Below, in pieces: positions 1 through 8,299 of a stretch of DNA of 64,000 bases. Made by a program: the position numbers and the translations under genes. The DNA is taken from NCBI GenBank assembly GCA_964536965.1, contig CAZIAL010000015.1, forward strand, positions 8,519 to 72,518. The letters run 5' to 3'. Under the pieces are notes generated by a model. It worked only from the letters and a program-made list of their open reading frames with translations, had not been told where the DNA came from and searched no databases. The stretch comes from JACMQW01 sp964536965 (lineage in GTDB: Bacteria; Bdellovibrionota; UBA1018). Each line of letters starts with the position of its first letter. Position 1 is the stretch's first letter.

Positions 1-221
1 GCGATATCGTACTGATAGAGCGCCTCCATGATGTTCGGCAGCACCATCAAGCTCACTTCGTCATACGCGTTCGCCGGATCGAGGGACTTAATATCGTCGC
101 GAATCACCGCATGCATGACCGGTTTGCCTTCGTCAGGATCTCTTTTCGTACAACCCACGCCGGTAAAAAGCGCGGAAAGACCGACGATCGCCCACGCAGA
201 CCGTTTCCAATAACTCGACAT
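1..221 (-). CDS. Peptide-binding ABC lipoprotein, SBP_bac_5 family (C-terminus outside the window)
   Basis: The reading frame starts at the ATG whose complement is 219-221 and stays open to the window edge, giving the first 73 or so residues. They begin with a lipoprotein signal (MSSYWKRSAWAIVGLSALF, then TGVGC), then a charged linker, then LDPANAYDEVS and a stretch ending MEALYQYD. A 'LDP...' start followed by '..E.LY.Y' is typical of the N-terminal lobe of oligopeptide/dipeptide-binding proteins (family 5). It lies 67 nt downstream of alaS on the same strand. A second, full-length family member is at 55224-57011 in a complete transport operon; nothing here shows whether this one has its own permease. 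The family call is fairly sure, the substrate unknown. Confidence 0.72.
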   Translation of the reverse strand, partial: MSSYWKRSAWAIVGLSALFTGVGCTKRDPDEGKPVMHAVIRDDIKSLDPANAYDEVSLMVLPNIMEALYQYDI

Positions 222-288
222 ACTCTACTCTTCTTTCTAGGGGACCTGATGCCAGGATGAAATCATCACTTCGCGAGCGACGATTCGT

Positions 289-3039
289 TTACTTTACGAG
301 GAGCCCTTCGACCGCCTTCAGCGCTTCGGACAGACCTGCCGTCTTCGTTCCGCCGGCCTGGGCGAGGTCGGGTTTTCCGCCCCCCCGGCCTTCGATCATC
401 GGCGCAATCTGCTTGAGGATGTCCGAAGCATTCCACTTCTTCTGCGCGTCCTTGCCGACGGCGACCAGGAGATTCGCTTTCTCGCCATCTTTCATCCCGA
501 GGACCACGACACCATCCGGCGCGCGATTCTTCAGCGACTCCGCCAGATCCCGAAGCTTCTTCGCGCCCTGTGAATCGAGTTCGACCATTCCCGCGATCAG
601 GCGGGCGCCGCCGACCGACTTCGCGTTTCCGAAAAGTTCGTCCGCTTCGCCAGCCGCCGCTTTCGCCAGGATCTGTTCGAGCTGCTTCCGAAGCGCGCGG
701 TCGCTCTCGGCCATCCGTTCGAGCTTCGCCGGGATCTCCTCGATGGTCTGGGCCTTGATCGTTTCCTTCACCGAACCGAGCAGGTCGTTCCGGCTCCGGA
801 GATACTGGTACGCGCCCTTCGACGTCTGGGCGATGATCCGACGCACGCCGGCGGCGATCGAGGTTTCGGAGACGATTTTAAAGAGGTGGATGTCGGAGGA
901 CTGGTCGACATGGCAGCCGCCGCAGAGCTCGGTCGAGAAGTCCCCAACCGAGACCACGCGAACCGAATCGCCGTACTTTTCGCCGAAGAACGCGATGGCG
1001 CCCGCGGCGATCGCCGCTTCCTTCGCCATGACGACTTTTTTCACGCCTTCGTTTCGCCAGATCTTTTCGTTGATCATGTCTTCGATCGTGCGGAGGTCTT
1101 CGGGCTTTAGCGCCTCGAAATGCGAAAAGTCGAGACGCAGAAGATCGGGGGTCACGATCGAACCCGCCTGCTTCACATGGGCCCCGAGATGCTTTCGAAG
1201 CGCCCAGTGCAGAAGGTGCGTCGCCGTATGGTTCCGGGTCGTGAGGAGGCGAAGTTCTTTATCCGTTTCCTGGTGGACCTTCTGTCCGACGTCGAGTTTT
1301 CCCTTGAGCAGGCGAAGATGCGCGACCGTGAGATCCGGCACGGGTTTCTGGACATCGAGCACTTCCGCCTCGAGATCGCTTCCGATCCCGATCACGCGGC
1401 CCTTGTCGCCGACCTGCCCGCCGCTCTCGGCGTAAAACGGCGTTTTCGAGAAGACGACTTCGTAAATGGTCGCATCGGCCGCGTCGGCCGTCGTCGCGAG
1501 CGCTCCGGCCGAAACCGAGTTCACGCGTTCGATCTTCTGGTCGCCCTGCCGGAGAATCGCGAGCACCTCGCCATCCGCCGAAAGCGAATCGAAACCGACG
1601 AATTCCGGGAGTTTCTTCGCGCCTTTCAGCTCGCCGGCGAGCTGGAGATAGATCGCGTCAAGGGCCTCGCCGCCGGACCCTTTCCAGCTTTTGCGGCTTT
1701 CCGCGCGCTGCTTGGCCATGGCCGTTTCAAAACCACGTTCGTCGACCGAGCCGCCTTTTTCTTCGGTCATGACCCGGGTCAGATCGAGCGGAAATCCGTA
1801 AGTGTCGTGGAGCTTGAACGCCTCTTCGCCCGGGAACGTCCAGAGCGCGCGTACGGAATGGGCCACCGTGTGTGCGACATCCATATTCACCGTCGTCGGG
1901 GCAACCTTCTTCACGATGTCGTTGTAATATTCGAGGCCCTTGTCGAGCGTCTTAAAGAACTGCTCCTCTTCCGCCAGAATCGCGCGCTCGATGAAAGCGC
2001 GCTGGGTCTGGAGGTTCGGATAGGCTTCCCGCATCTGGTCGATGACGAAACCGGCGGTCTTATTCATGAACGGCTTTTCGAACCCGAGCTTCTTTCCGTG
2101 TCGGATCGCGCGCCGAAGAATCCGGCGCAGTACGTAGCCGCGGCCCTCGTTCGAAGGTAGCACCCCGTCGCTGACCAGAAACGCGGCCGCCCGCGAGTGA
2201 TCCGCGATCACGCGGAAAGACGCCGCCAGATCGTTCGACCGGACGTATTCGACGCCCGAGAGCTTCTCGGTCTCGGCGATGATCGCGCGAAAGACGTCGG
2301 TATCGTAATTCGTATCGACTTCCTGGATGATCGCGGCGATTCGCTCGAGTCCCGCGCCCGTATCGACCGAAGGCTTCGGCAGCGGATTCAGCACACCCTT
2401 CGCGTCGCGGTCATACTGCATGAATACGAGGTTCCAGAACTCCATGAAGCGGTCTTCGTTCGCCGCCTGGGACTCCATGAAATCGTCCTTGCCGTACTTC
2501 GGGCCGCGGTCGAAGTAGATCTCGGTGCATGGCCCGCAGGGGCCGGTGTCGCCCATCGCCCAGAAATTGTCTTTTTCGCCCAAGCGATAAATACGATTCT
2601 TCGCGACGCCTTCCTGCTGGTGCCAGATGTCGGCGGCTTCGTCGTCGGTCTCGAAAACGGTGACGTAAAGTTTGTCTTTCGGAAGCCCGAGTTCCTTCGT
2701 GATGAATTCCCACGCGAAACGGATCGCGTCCTTCTTGAAATAATCACCGAAGGAAAAATTTCCGAGCATTTCGAAGAACGTATGGTGGCGCGCGGTGAAG
2801 CCGACGTTTTCGAGGTCGTTATGTTTGCCGCCGGCGCGCACGCATTTCTGGACGGTCGTCGCGCGCTGGTAAGGACGAACCTCCTTGGCGAGGAAGACGT
2901 CTTTAAACTGGACCATGCCCGCCGTCGTGAAGAGAAGCGTCGGGTCGTTCGACGGAACGAGGGACGAACTCTCGACGATCGTATGTTGGTTCTTTTCGAA
3001 GTATTTCAGGAATCGTTCGCGAATTTCGGCGGTTTTCAT
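289..3039 (-). CDS. alaS: Alanine-tRNA ligase
   Basis: Charges tRNA-Ala with alanine in the cytoplasm and edits mis-activated Ser/Gly. The 916-residue length fits the family. The class II catalytic half is N-terminal (MKTAEIRERFLKYF, then VPSNDPTLLFTTAGM). The editing domain carries the HTATH zinc motif, with CGGCH further on supplying the remaining metal ligands, and an oligomerisation (C-Ala) domain ends in a GGG-containing stretch. The start is set at the ATG 66 nt inside the longest open frame: it has an AGGGGG ribosome site just upstream, and the extra 22 upstream codons (with NSFLPTPVV) do not look like alaS. The partial peptide-binding lipoprotein follows on the same strand. Identification is firm. 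Confidence 0.97.
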   Translation of the reverse strand: MKTAEIRERFLKYFEKNQHTIVESSSLVPSNDPTLLFTTAGMVQFKDVFLAKEVRPYQRATTVQKCVRAGGKHNDLENVGFTARHHTFFEMLGNFSFGDYFKKDAIRFAWEFITKELGLPKDKLYVTVFETDDEAADIWHQQEGVAKNRIYRLGEKDNFWAMGDTGPCGPCTEIYFDRGPKYGKDDFMESQAANEDRFMEFWNLVFMQYDRDAKGVLNPLPKPSVDTGAGLERIAAIIQEVDTNYDTDVFRAIIAETEKLSGVEYVRSNDLAASFRVIADHSRAAAFLVSDGVLPSNEGRGYVLRRILRRAIRHGKKLGFEKPFMNKTAGFVIDQMREAYPNLQTQRAFIERAILAEEEQFFKTLDKGLEYYNDIVKKVAPTTVNMDVAHTVAHSVRALWTFPGEEAFKLHDTYGFPLDLTRVMTEEKGGSVDERGFETAMAKQRAESRKSWKGSGGEALDAIYLQLAGELKGAKKLPEFVGFDSLSADGEVLAILRQGDQKIERVNSVSAGALATTADAADATIYEVVFSKTPFYAESGGQVGDKGRVIGIGSDLEAEVLDVQKPVPDLTVAHLRLLKGKLDVGQKVHQETDKELRLLTTRNHTATHLLHWALRKHLGAHVKQAGSIVTPDLLRLDFSHFEALKPEDLRTIEDMINEKIWRNEGVKKVVMAKEAAIAAGAIAFFGEKYGDSVRVVSVGDFSTELCGGCHVDQSSDIHLFKIVSETSIAAGVRRIIAQTSKGAYQYLRSRNDLLGSVKETIKAQTIEEIPAKLERMAESDRALRKQLEQILAKAAAGEADELFGNAKSVGGARLIAGMVELDSQGAKKLRDLAESLKNRAPDGVVVLGMKDGEKANLLVAVGKDAQKKWNASDILKQIAPMIEGRGGGKPDLAQAGGTKTAGLSEALKAVEGLLVK

Positions 3040-3250
3040 GCCCCCTAGTTCTCGCATAACGACGGGGGTTGGTAAAAAGGAGTTTAGCCCCTTTCCCGCG
3101 CGCATTGCGTCGCGTTATCTCTTTGGCCAATGGCCGGGCGTCGGAAAGTTGGCGGCGAAAAGTCCGGATCGAGGAGCCCGGAGTTAAGTTCTCCCCCCGG
3201 ATTCCGATGGGTAAAGAGAGACACAGTAACGCGTCTCAAGGATGGATTTT

Positions 3251-3664
3251 ATGAAGCGAAACGGATTCGCAAAACTTTGGGCAAGTCTCCTCGCCATCGC
3301 GGCGTGGACGTTCGTACCGTCGGTTCTCGCCGCGGACACGGCGATCGTCTATAGCGTGTTCAAGGGCGTGGATCTCGGCAACCCGAACGAGATGCTCCAA
3401 AAGGATTACTTCATCAACCTCGGCACGAACCAGGGTATCCGGGTCGGGACCGTCCTCGAGGTCGCCCGCAAGGCTCCGAGTTACGACCTTACGACGGAAA
3501 AACTCTACAAAGACCTCATCTTCCCTTTCGCCCAGGTGAAGGTCATTCACGCCGAGAAAGACGCCTCGATCGCACGGCTCGAAAAACTTTATCCCATGGA
3601 TCGCACGCCAGTGCTGGTCCCTCGCTCGGTGATCGTGGGGGATCTCGTCCGCGTATCGAAATAA
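3251..3664 (+). CDS. Secreted protein with FlgT-C-like beta domain, function unknown
   Basis: A 137-residue protein with a Sec signal peptide (hydrophobic LWASLLAIAAW, cleavage near SVLAA-D). The mature part has the pattern YFINLGTNQGIRVGT..EV, then VKVI.A..D.SIARL, and ends VPRSVIVGDLVRVSK. This 'G..qGir.G....V' arrangement resembles the C-terminal domain of flagellar protein FlgT and related periplasmic SH3-like barrels, so a periplasmic or envelope role is likely. The second of two close ATGs is used because AAGGATGG sits at proper spacing before it. It is a single gene with a strong terminator immediately downstream. The specific function is not recognised. Confidence 0.7.
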   Translation: MKRNGFAKLWASLLAIAAWTFVPSVLAADTAIVYSVFKGVDLGNPNEMLQKDYFINLGTNQGIRVGTVLEVARKAPSYDLTTEKLYKDLIFPFAQVKVIHAEKDASIARLEKLYPMDRTPVLVPRSVIVGDLVRVSK

Positions 3665-3693
3665 TTCCGGCTCGCTCATGGCCGGTCGTTAAA

Positions 3694-3728
3694 AAAAGGC
3701 CGGCGGGAGCGATCCCGCCGGCCTTTTT
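3694..3728. terminator. Bidirectional rho-independent terminator
   Basis: An 11-bp perfect GC-rich stem (GGCCGGCGGGA / TCCCGCCGGCC) is closed by a GCGA tetraloop, with an A-run on the left and a T-run on the right. It sits between the convergent secreted-protein gene (ends 3664) and ssb (ends 3751) and can stop transcription from both sides. Confidence 0.9.
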
Positions 3729-3750
3729 CCTTTCGGATCGCCGAAGTCGC

Positions 3751-4155
3751 TTAAGCGACCGTCGCTTCACGGGTCTCCTCGCCGGCCGTGCGGCCGCCCC
3801 CGAGGAAACTCACCGTTTCGGCGACGACTTCGAACGACATCTTCTCGCTGCCGTCCTTCGCCTCGTATTTCCGACTGAGCACCGATCCTTCGACATAGAC
3901 CTTCTGGCCTTTCTTCAGATACTGCGCGCAGACTTCCCCTTGCCGACCCCACGCGACGATTCGATGCCACTGCGTCTCTTCGAGTCGGGTCTCCTCCTTC
4001 TTCGTCTCCGTTTCGTCCGACACCGGTTCCGTCGGCTTAATCCGGCGCGCGGTCGCGACCGGAAAATGAACGACGACCGCGCCCGTTTTGGTTTCCCGAA
4101 GAATGGGATCCGCGCCGAGCCGGCCGATGAGGATGATCTTGTTGACGTCTTTCAT
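3751..4155 (-). CDS. ssb: Single-stranded DNA-binding protein without the acidic C-terminal tail
   Basis: A 134-residue OB-fold SSB. It starts KDVNKIILIGRLGADP, a classic SSB beginning, followed by FPVATARR, the conserved WHRIVAWGRQGEVC..YL.KGQKVYVEG segment, and a last strand FEVVAETVSFLG. Two things are odd. An insertion rich in Glu/Lys/Thr lies at the L12 loop (residues about 40-60). After the OB fold the protein ends in GEETREATVA with no D-D-x-I-P-F type tip, the segment known in bacterial SSBs to recruit replication and repair partners. It may be a second, specialised SSB of this genome, or partner binding may have been lost. An AGGAGT-like ribosome site precedes the ATG. Confidence 0.93.
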   Translation of the reverse strand: MKDVNKIILIGRLGADPILRETKTGAVVVHFPVATARRIKPTEPVSDETETKKEETRLEETQWHRIVAWGRQGEVCAQYLKKGQKVYVEGSVLSRKYEAKDGSEKMSFEVVAETVSFLGGGRTAGEETREATVA

Positions 4156-4178
4156 GCTTTACTCCTGAGTAAGGGTTA

Positions 4179-4198
4179 CGAAACCACCGTTGGTTTCG
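4179..4198. repeat. Short inverted repeat upstream of ssb
   Basis: CGAAACCA and TGGTTTCG form an 8-bp stem with a CCGT loop in the 74-nt gap between the end of the large protease/barrel gene and ssb. Both genes are on the minus strand, so it could be a weak terminator of the upstream gene or an operator or leader element of ssb. No T-run follows on the minus strand, so a terminator role is doubtful. Confidence 0.5.
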
Positions 4199-4229
4199 CG
4201 GCGCCTAGGAGCAAGGTCCGTACGAGGGA

Positions 4230-7157
4230 CTAGGGCCGGGCCAGCGTCGAGAAAAGACCCAGTACGAATCGAGTCTCGCCGCCGTACTGCTTCGAAAGCC
4301 CGTGATCGACGCCGACCCCGATCGTGACGGGAACCCGATAAAGGAGATTTAAATCGGTCAGGACGTGCATACCTACCCCGACGGGCCAGTGGTTGAGCTC
4401 GTCTTTTTCGTCCGCGAGATATTCCGCCGAACCCGTGTCCACGAAAAGTTTCACCCGGGTCGTTTGCCAGAAGAGGGGAAAAGTTCCGTGGCCGCGAAAG
4501 ACTTCCGCGACCGGAAACACATACTCCAGGTTCGAAGTCAGGATCTCTCGGCCAAAGATGGACCCCGGAATATAGCCGCGCAAGAGGTACCGTCGATCCG
4601 AAGCGATCGTCTCCTCTCCGCCCCCGAGCTCGTAATGGGCGGTCAGCCGATCGTTGTTGGCCGTCGCATGGTGAACCGCGAGGCGAAAGAAATGCCGAGG
4701 AAAGAACGCCGGCACCCTAGCCTCGACATAACTCGCGAGCGCGCTGAAACGTTCGGCGCCACCGAAGTATCCTGTCAGCTCCGTCCCTCCTCGAACCCCG
4801 CTTTCTCCCCGGCGATCGATCGAGTCGTCGAAGACGCGCGTTCGATCGAAAATCCAGCCAAGCTGAAAACCGCCGGTCGATTCCTTTTCCCCGAAGAAGC
4901 GCGACGTCTGTCCGGTCGCTCCGAGCAAAAGGTAAGAATCCCAACCGGCCGGAGTGTACACCCGGCCTTCCGTCGTCTGGATCCGGTTGCTCTCCAGGTA
5001 GTTCGCGAAATATCGATTTTCCTGGCGCATCGAGAATTCGAACGTCGGGAAAAAACCGTCGAACTGATAGTTCACGTCCCAGATGGGAAAGCTCGCGCGC
5101 GTGTCCGCTCCGGCGAAAAGGCGGTAGCGATGGGATTCCCAGGCGTCGAAGCTTGAGGTGAGGGCTCCCAGGGTCCAACCGTCGGGGACTCTGCGAACAT
5201 CCGGAGCCCAGTAGTGCGGAAGCAGCGCCGGAAGTACGGAGTATCGACTCGGTTCGATCGCAGTCGCGGTGCCTGCGGCCGCCTGCGCGACGGGGCGCGA
5301 ACGAGTCGACCCCGTCCCGGAAAGTTTTTCATACAGCGTGGGAAGACCGGGTCCCGCCGAAGAATAGACTCTCGAACCGGCCGCTCCGGAGAATTTCGCA
5401 AGATCCCACCCGCCGGGACCATAGACGAGTCCGTACAGATCCTCCGATCCTCTCATCCGACGCGGCTGAAGAATTCCCGTCGTGAGGTGGGTCACTCTTT
5501 CCGCGGAAGCGGGAGCGAAGGACGAAAGCGAACTCCGCACCCGCGCGGCGGGAATACGAAATGCATTCATCACTCCCCCACGGCCGGAAACGAAGTAGAT
5601 TTCTCCGCTCGCGTCCCAGTCGGGCGTCGTCGCCATCTCGTTCTCGGCGCTCGCGGTGGTGAGCGCGAAAGATCTTCGATCGACGAGATTCAGCGCCATG
5701 AGCCGTTCTCCTCCGCTCCGCGGTTTTTCCGCGAAGACGACCCAATTCCGAAACTCCCCGCGGCCCGCCGTCGGGGCTCCGATTCGGGAGAAGTTCTCGC
5801 CGCGATAGACCACCGTCTCCTTCGATCCGTCCCAGCGCGCGATGCCCGCGCTGCCGTCCCCGAGATTCTTCACATAGGTGACCGCGCCCGACGAAATTTT
5901 ACCCGCGCGCGGATCCCACGCGAAATCTTCGCTGAGAACCGGATCCGATCCACGCTTCCCGGTCGTCAGGCGGATTTCGCGGTCCCCCGCGAGATCGTAG
6001 AGATAGAGATCCGAGTAGAGCGAGTGCTCCAGGTACGGCGCGATTCGAGAGTACGCCAGGAAGTTTCCGTCCGGCGAAAGTTCGATCCGCGTCCCGCCGT
6101 CCCATCTCCAGAAGGTGACGTCACGCGCGCGACCGTCGGAGCCGACCCATGAGAGGCCTGGACCCGAGCGGGCCGAATCACGGATGAAGTAGAAACGCGC
6201 GCGGCCCGGTTCCCGCGATACGGGCACCCAGCCCCGAGTTTTCCTCCCGACCCGAGTGATCGGTGCGGACTCGGTGAGCGGTTCACGCGAGATCAGCGTC
6301 AGGTCTTGAGCATGCTTTTCTCGCAGCTTCGCGCCCACTTCCTTCCAGAGTTCCGCGTAATCCGTCCCGAGAGTCGATCGCGCCACGCGGTCGATCACGA
6401 AGGGCAGGTGCGCGCTATTCGCTCCCGAAATGGCCGCCGGAGCGTCCGCACCGCCGCGGGTCGCGATCGCCTCGTTCAGCACATACCCGAAAAGATAAGG
6501 CGTGTGACCCGCGGGCCATCCGGGAACACCGTCGTTCAGTCGATCCAAGGTAATTTCGGAATCGAAGCGATTCGTTTCAATCGCCGTCCGCACCACCATC
6601 CCGTTCCAGGTGGATCGCCCCCGACCGCCGGCCGTATAGCGGGTTTCCGCGTAGACGGCCAGGCCCTCCACGAGCCAGGCGGGCTGGTAAGGATTAATCT
6701 TCGCGGCCGTACCGATTCCCTTCCGAAGGAGAGCGAAGAAACCGCTGGTCTGGTCATTGGCGATCACATGGGTCAGTTCATGGATCGCGAGCGTCCGAAT
6801 CCAGTCATCGGATTCGGAGAAAAACCCCCAGGGCTCCGGCGGTACCGCGTGGATCACGAGCCGGTTGTAGGGGAAAACCTCCGCCGTTCCGTTCGGATGG
6901 TCGGTATCGCCCCGAACGACGACCTCCGTTCGCGAATTCGGAGTCCATCGCAAGTCGTTCGCGAGCACCGAAAACGCTTCCTCGAGATGAGCGGCAAGCG
7001 TGCGCGAGAACTCCTGGTAATGCGGTGGGTAGTGAATTCGGAAATGCGGAGTTTGGAGAGAGTCGCGACCCAGTTCGGGCGCGATCTTCGCCCATCCGTC
7101 CGAAACGATGAGCCCGAAAATGAGCGCGAGAAAGAGTCGGGCTTTCAGGGTTTCCAT
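4230..7157 (-). CDS. Secreted zinc metalloprotease / beta-propeller / outer-membrane beta-barrel fusion
   Basis: A 975-residue exported protein of at least three parts. After a signal peptide (ending near SDGWA) comes a gluzincin-type peptidase domain with HELTH at 126-130 (both His ligands and the catalytic Glu) and a downstream E-G-L-A-V-Y-A-E that supplies the third ligand. The middle (about 300-620) has repeated Y.RI./W..DG..../F.RDG patterns of a TolB/WD40-like propeller. The last about 300 residues (from ALLPHYWAPD) have alternating aromatic strands, FAGADTR, GYIPGSIFGREIL and a C-terminal FVLGLFS resembling Omp85/BamA-type surface-antigen barrels. The protease would thus be tethered to the outer membrane. 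It is divergent from pal, with only 43 nt between the two start codons. Substrate unknown. Confidence 0.78.
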   Translation of the reverse strand: METLKARLFLALIFGLIVSDGWAKIAPELGRDSLQTPHFRIHYPPHYQEFSRTLAAHLEEAFSVLANDLRWTPNSRTEVVVRGDTDHPNGTAEVFPYNRLVIHAVPPEPWGFFSESDDWIRTLAIHELTHVIANDQTSGFFALLRKGIGTAAKINPYQPAWLVEGLAVYAETRYTAGGRGRSTWNGMVVRTAIETNRFDSEITLDRLNDGVPGWPAGHTPYLFGYVLNEAIATRGGADAPAAISGANSAHLPFVIDRVARSTLGTDYAELWKEVGAKLREKHAQDLTLISREPLTESAPITRVGRKTRGWVPVSREPGRARFYFIRDSARSGPGLSWVGSDGRARDVTFWRWDGGTRIELSPDGNFLAYSRIAPYLEHSLYSDLYLYDLAGDREIRLTTGKRGSDPVLSEDFAWDPRAGKISSGAVTYVKNLGDGSAGIARWDGSKETVVYRGENFSRIGAPTAGRGEFRNWVVFAEKPRSGGERLMALNLVDRRSFALTTASAENEMATTPDWDASGEIYFVSGRGGVMNAFRIPAARVRSSLSSFAPASAERVTHLTTGILQPRRMRGSEDLYGLVYGPGGWDLAKFSGAAGSRVYSSAGPGLPTLYEKLSGTGSTRSRPVAQAAAGTATAIEPSRYSVLPALLPHYWAPDVRRVPDGWTLGALTSSFDAWESHRYRLFAGADTRASFPIWDVNYQFDGFFPTFEFSMRQENRYFANYLESNRIQTTEGRVYTPAGWDSYLLLGATGQTSRFFGEKESTGGFQLGWIFDRTRVFDDSIDRRGESGVRGGTELTGYFGGAERFSALASYVEARVPAFFPRHFFRLAVHHATANNDRLTAHYELGGGEETIASDRRYLLRGYIPGSIFGREILTSNLEYVFPVAEVFRGHGTFPLFWQTTRVKLFVDTGSAEYLADEKDELNHWPVGVGMHVLTDLNLLYRVPVTIGVGVDHGLSKQYGGETRFVLGLFSTLARP

Positions 7158-7200
7158 TTTAGACTTCCTGATCTATTCTCCAATCCTATCAGGAGGATTT

Positions 7201-7695
7201 ATGTCGCGTAAACTATCGTTAATCTTGGTCTCGTTTTCACTCGTGGTGGGTCTCGCTGGCTGTAAGTCGGCCAGTAAAGTTGATGAAACGGGCTCGGATG
7301 CCGGCTCGATGACCGAAGGTGACGCGAACGTCATGGGCGATTCCGACTCTGGCAAAGCCATGGGTCTGCAGACCGTCTATTTCAAATATGACTCTTTCGA
7401 TATTTCCGGCGAGGGCCGAGCGGCCCTCGAAAATAACGTCGGAATCATGAAGGCGAATCCTAGCCTGAAAGTTCAAGTCGAAGGCCACTGCGATGCTCGC
7501 GGCGGAATTCAGTACAACATCGCGCTGGGCGAAAAGCGCGCGAACGCCGTTCGCGATGCGATGAAAAAAGCCGGCGTCGCCGCGGATCGCGTGACGACGA
7601 TCAGCTACGGTAAAGAGCGCTTGCTCGACACCGCGATGAGCGAAGACGCCCATGCGAAGAACCGCCGCGGAAACTTTGTCATCACGTCGAAGTAA
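7201..7695 (+). CDS. pal: Peptidoglycan-associated lipoprotein (Pal)
   Basis: A 164-residue lipoprotein that anchors the outer membrane to peptidoglycan and works with the Tol system. The signal ends in the lipobox GLAGC. The OmpA-like domain follows: YFKYDSFDISGEGR, VQVEGHCDARGG.QYNIALGEKRA, then VTTISYGKERL. The residues that contact diaminopimelate (an Asp and an Arg in the N.ALGEKRA region) are present. The start is set by AGGAGG seven nucleotides upstream of ATG; longer upstream frames have no ribosome site. The cpoB-like gene 600 nt downstream supports a Tol-Pal context, though no tolQRAB are in the window. Confidence 0.95.
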   Translation: MSRKLSLILVSFSLVVGLAGCKSASKVDETGSDAGSMTEGDANVMGDSDSGKAMGLQTVYFKYDSFDISGEGRAALENNVGIMKANPSLKVQVEGHCDARGGIQYNIALGEKRANAVRDAMKKAGVAADRVTTISYGKERLLDTAMSEDAHAKNRRGNFVITSK

Positions 7696-7702
7696 ATCAC
7701 GA

Positions 7703-8203
7703 ATGACGCTGACTCGTATTGCGAAAAAGAGAGCAGAACCTCGCGGTTCCGCTCTCTTTTCGTTTTCTCTCTCTGCCGTCATCGCGATTTCCGTCACGGG
7801 CTGTTCGATCTTCCACGAGCGGCCCATCCAGCTGATGTCCGATACGGCGGCCGCGCTGAAAGCCGCGAAAGAAGTCAGCGCCGATACCCTTGCGGCGGAA
7901 AAGTACCGCCGCGCCACCGAGGCCTATTTCAAGGCCCAGAACGAATATCGGCTGAAGAACTTCGCCATTGCCGAAGACCATGCGAAACGCGCAAAACGCC
8001 TGGCCGAAGAATCCGAATTCGAGGCCCTTCGCGGCGGATCGAATCGCACGAGTCTGCTTCCGCCGGAAATTCCCCCCGGTCCGCCACCTCCATCGACCTA
8101 TGAACCGCCGAGGGGCGAACTCGCCACCGAAGTGATGAAGCGTGGAACGACTGGCGCTCCCCAGAACGGCAATGGGAGCGGAGCATCATCTCCCCCTCCG
8201 TAG
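7703..8203 (+). CDS. DUF4398-like lipoprotein
   Basis: A 166-residue predicted lipoprotein: hydrophobic FSLSAVIAISV followed by TGC, then a helical domain AAALKAAKEVSAD..AAEKYRRATEAYFKAQNEY with AIAEDHAKRAKRLAEE. This matches the helical DUF4398 pattern found in lipoproteins next to OmpA/Pal-family genes. A flexible Pro/Gly tail ends SGASSPPP. The only plausible start is the ATG 7 nt after the pal stop; it lacks a clear ribosome site, and a terminator-like hairpin lies within its first codons. Expression may therefore depend on read-through or coupling from pal. Function unknown, probably cell envelope. Confidence 0.72.
   Translation: MTLTRIAKKRAEPRGSALFSFSLSAVIAISVTGCSIFHERPIQLMSDTAAALKAAKEVSADTLAAEKYRRATEAYFKAQNEYRLKNFAIAEDHAKRAKRLAEESEFEALRGGSNRTSLLPPEIPPGPPPPSTYEPPRGELATEVMKRGTTGAPQNGNGSGASSPPP
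7725..7760 (+). terminator. Terminator-like hairpin inside the start of the DUF4398 gene
   Basis: AAAAGAGAGC pairs with GCTCTCTTTT (10 bp). An inner GAACC/GGTTC stem follows one A-C mismatch, and the loop is TCGC. It lies 30 nt after the pal stop and has a U-rich right arm, as expected for pal's terminator. It also encodes residues 8-20 of the next gene's signal region, so it may act as an attenuator setting a pal-high / downstream-low ratio. Confidence 0.75.
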
Positions 8204-8240
8204 GCCTTTTGCGGGGGGTTCGATTCGAACGCCAAAGGCC
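8203..8240. repeat. Imperfect hairpin between DUF4398 gene and cpoB
   Basis: GGCCTTT-GCG pairs with CGC-AAAGGCC around an inner GTTCG/CGAAC stem. No T-run follows, so this may be an mRNA-stabilising or processing structure in the 96-nt gap rather than a terminator. Confidence 0.5.
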
Positions 8241-8299
8241 GCCCCGTCTCCGGTCACTGGACGATTGCACTCGCTACACCGCAGTGCGATGATCTTCCT

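Noticed and set aside
257..1435. Long plus-strand frame opposite alaS (also 1120-2160 and 2197-3048)
   Set aside because: Composition is Arg/Ser- or His-rich with no motif, no ribosome site, and it lies exactly antisense to a certain alaS.
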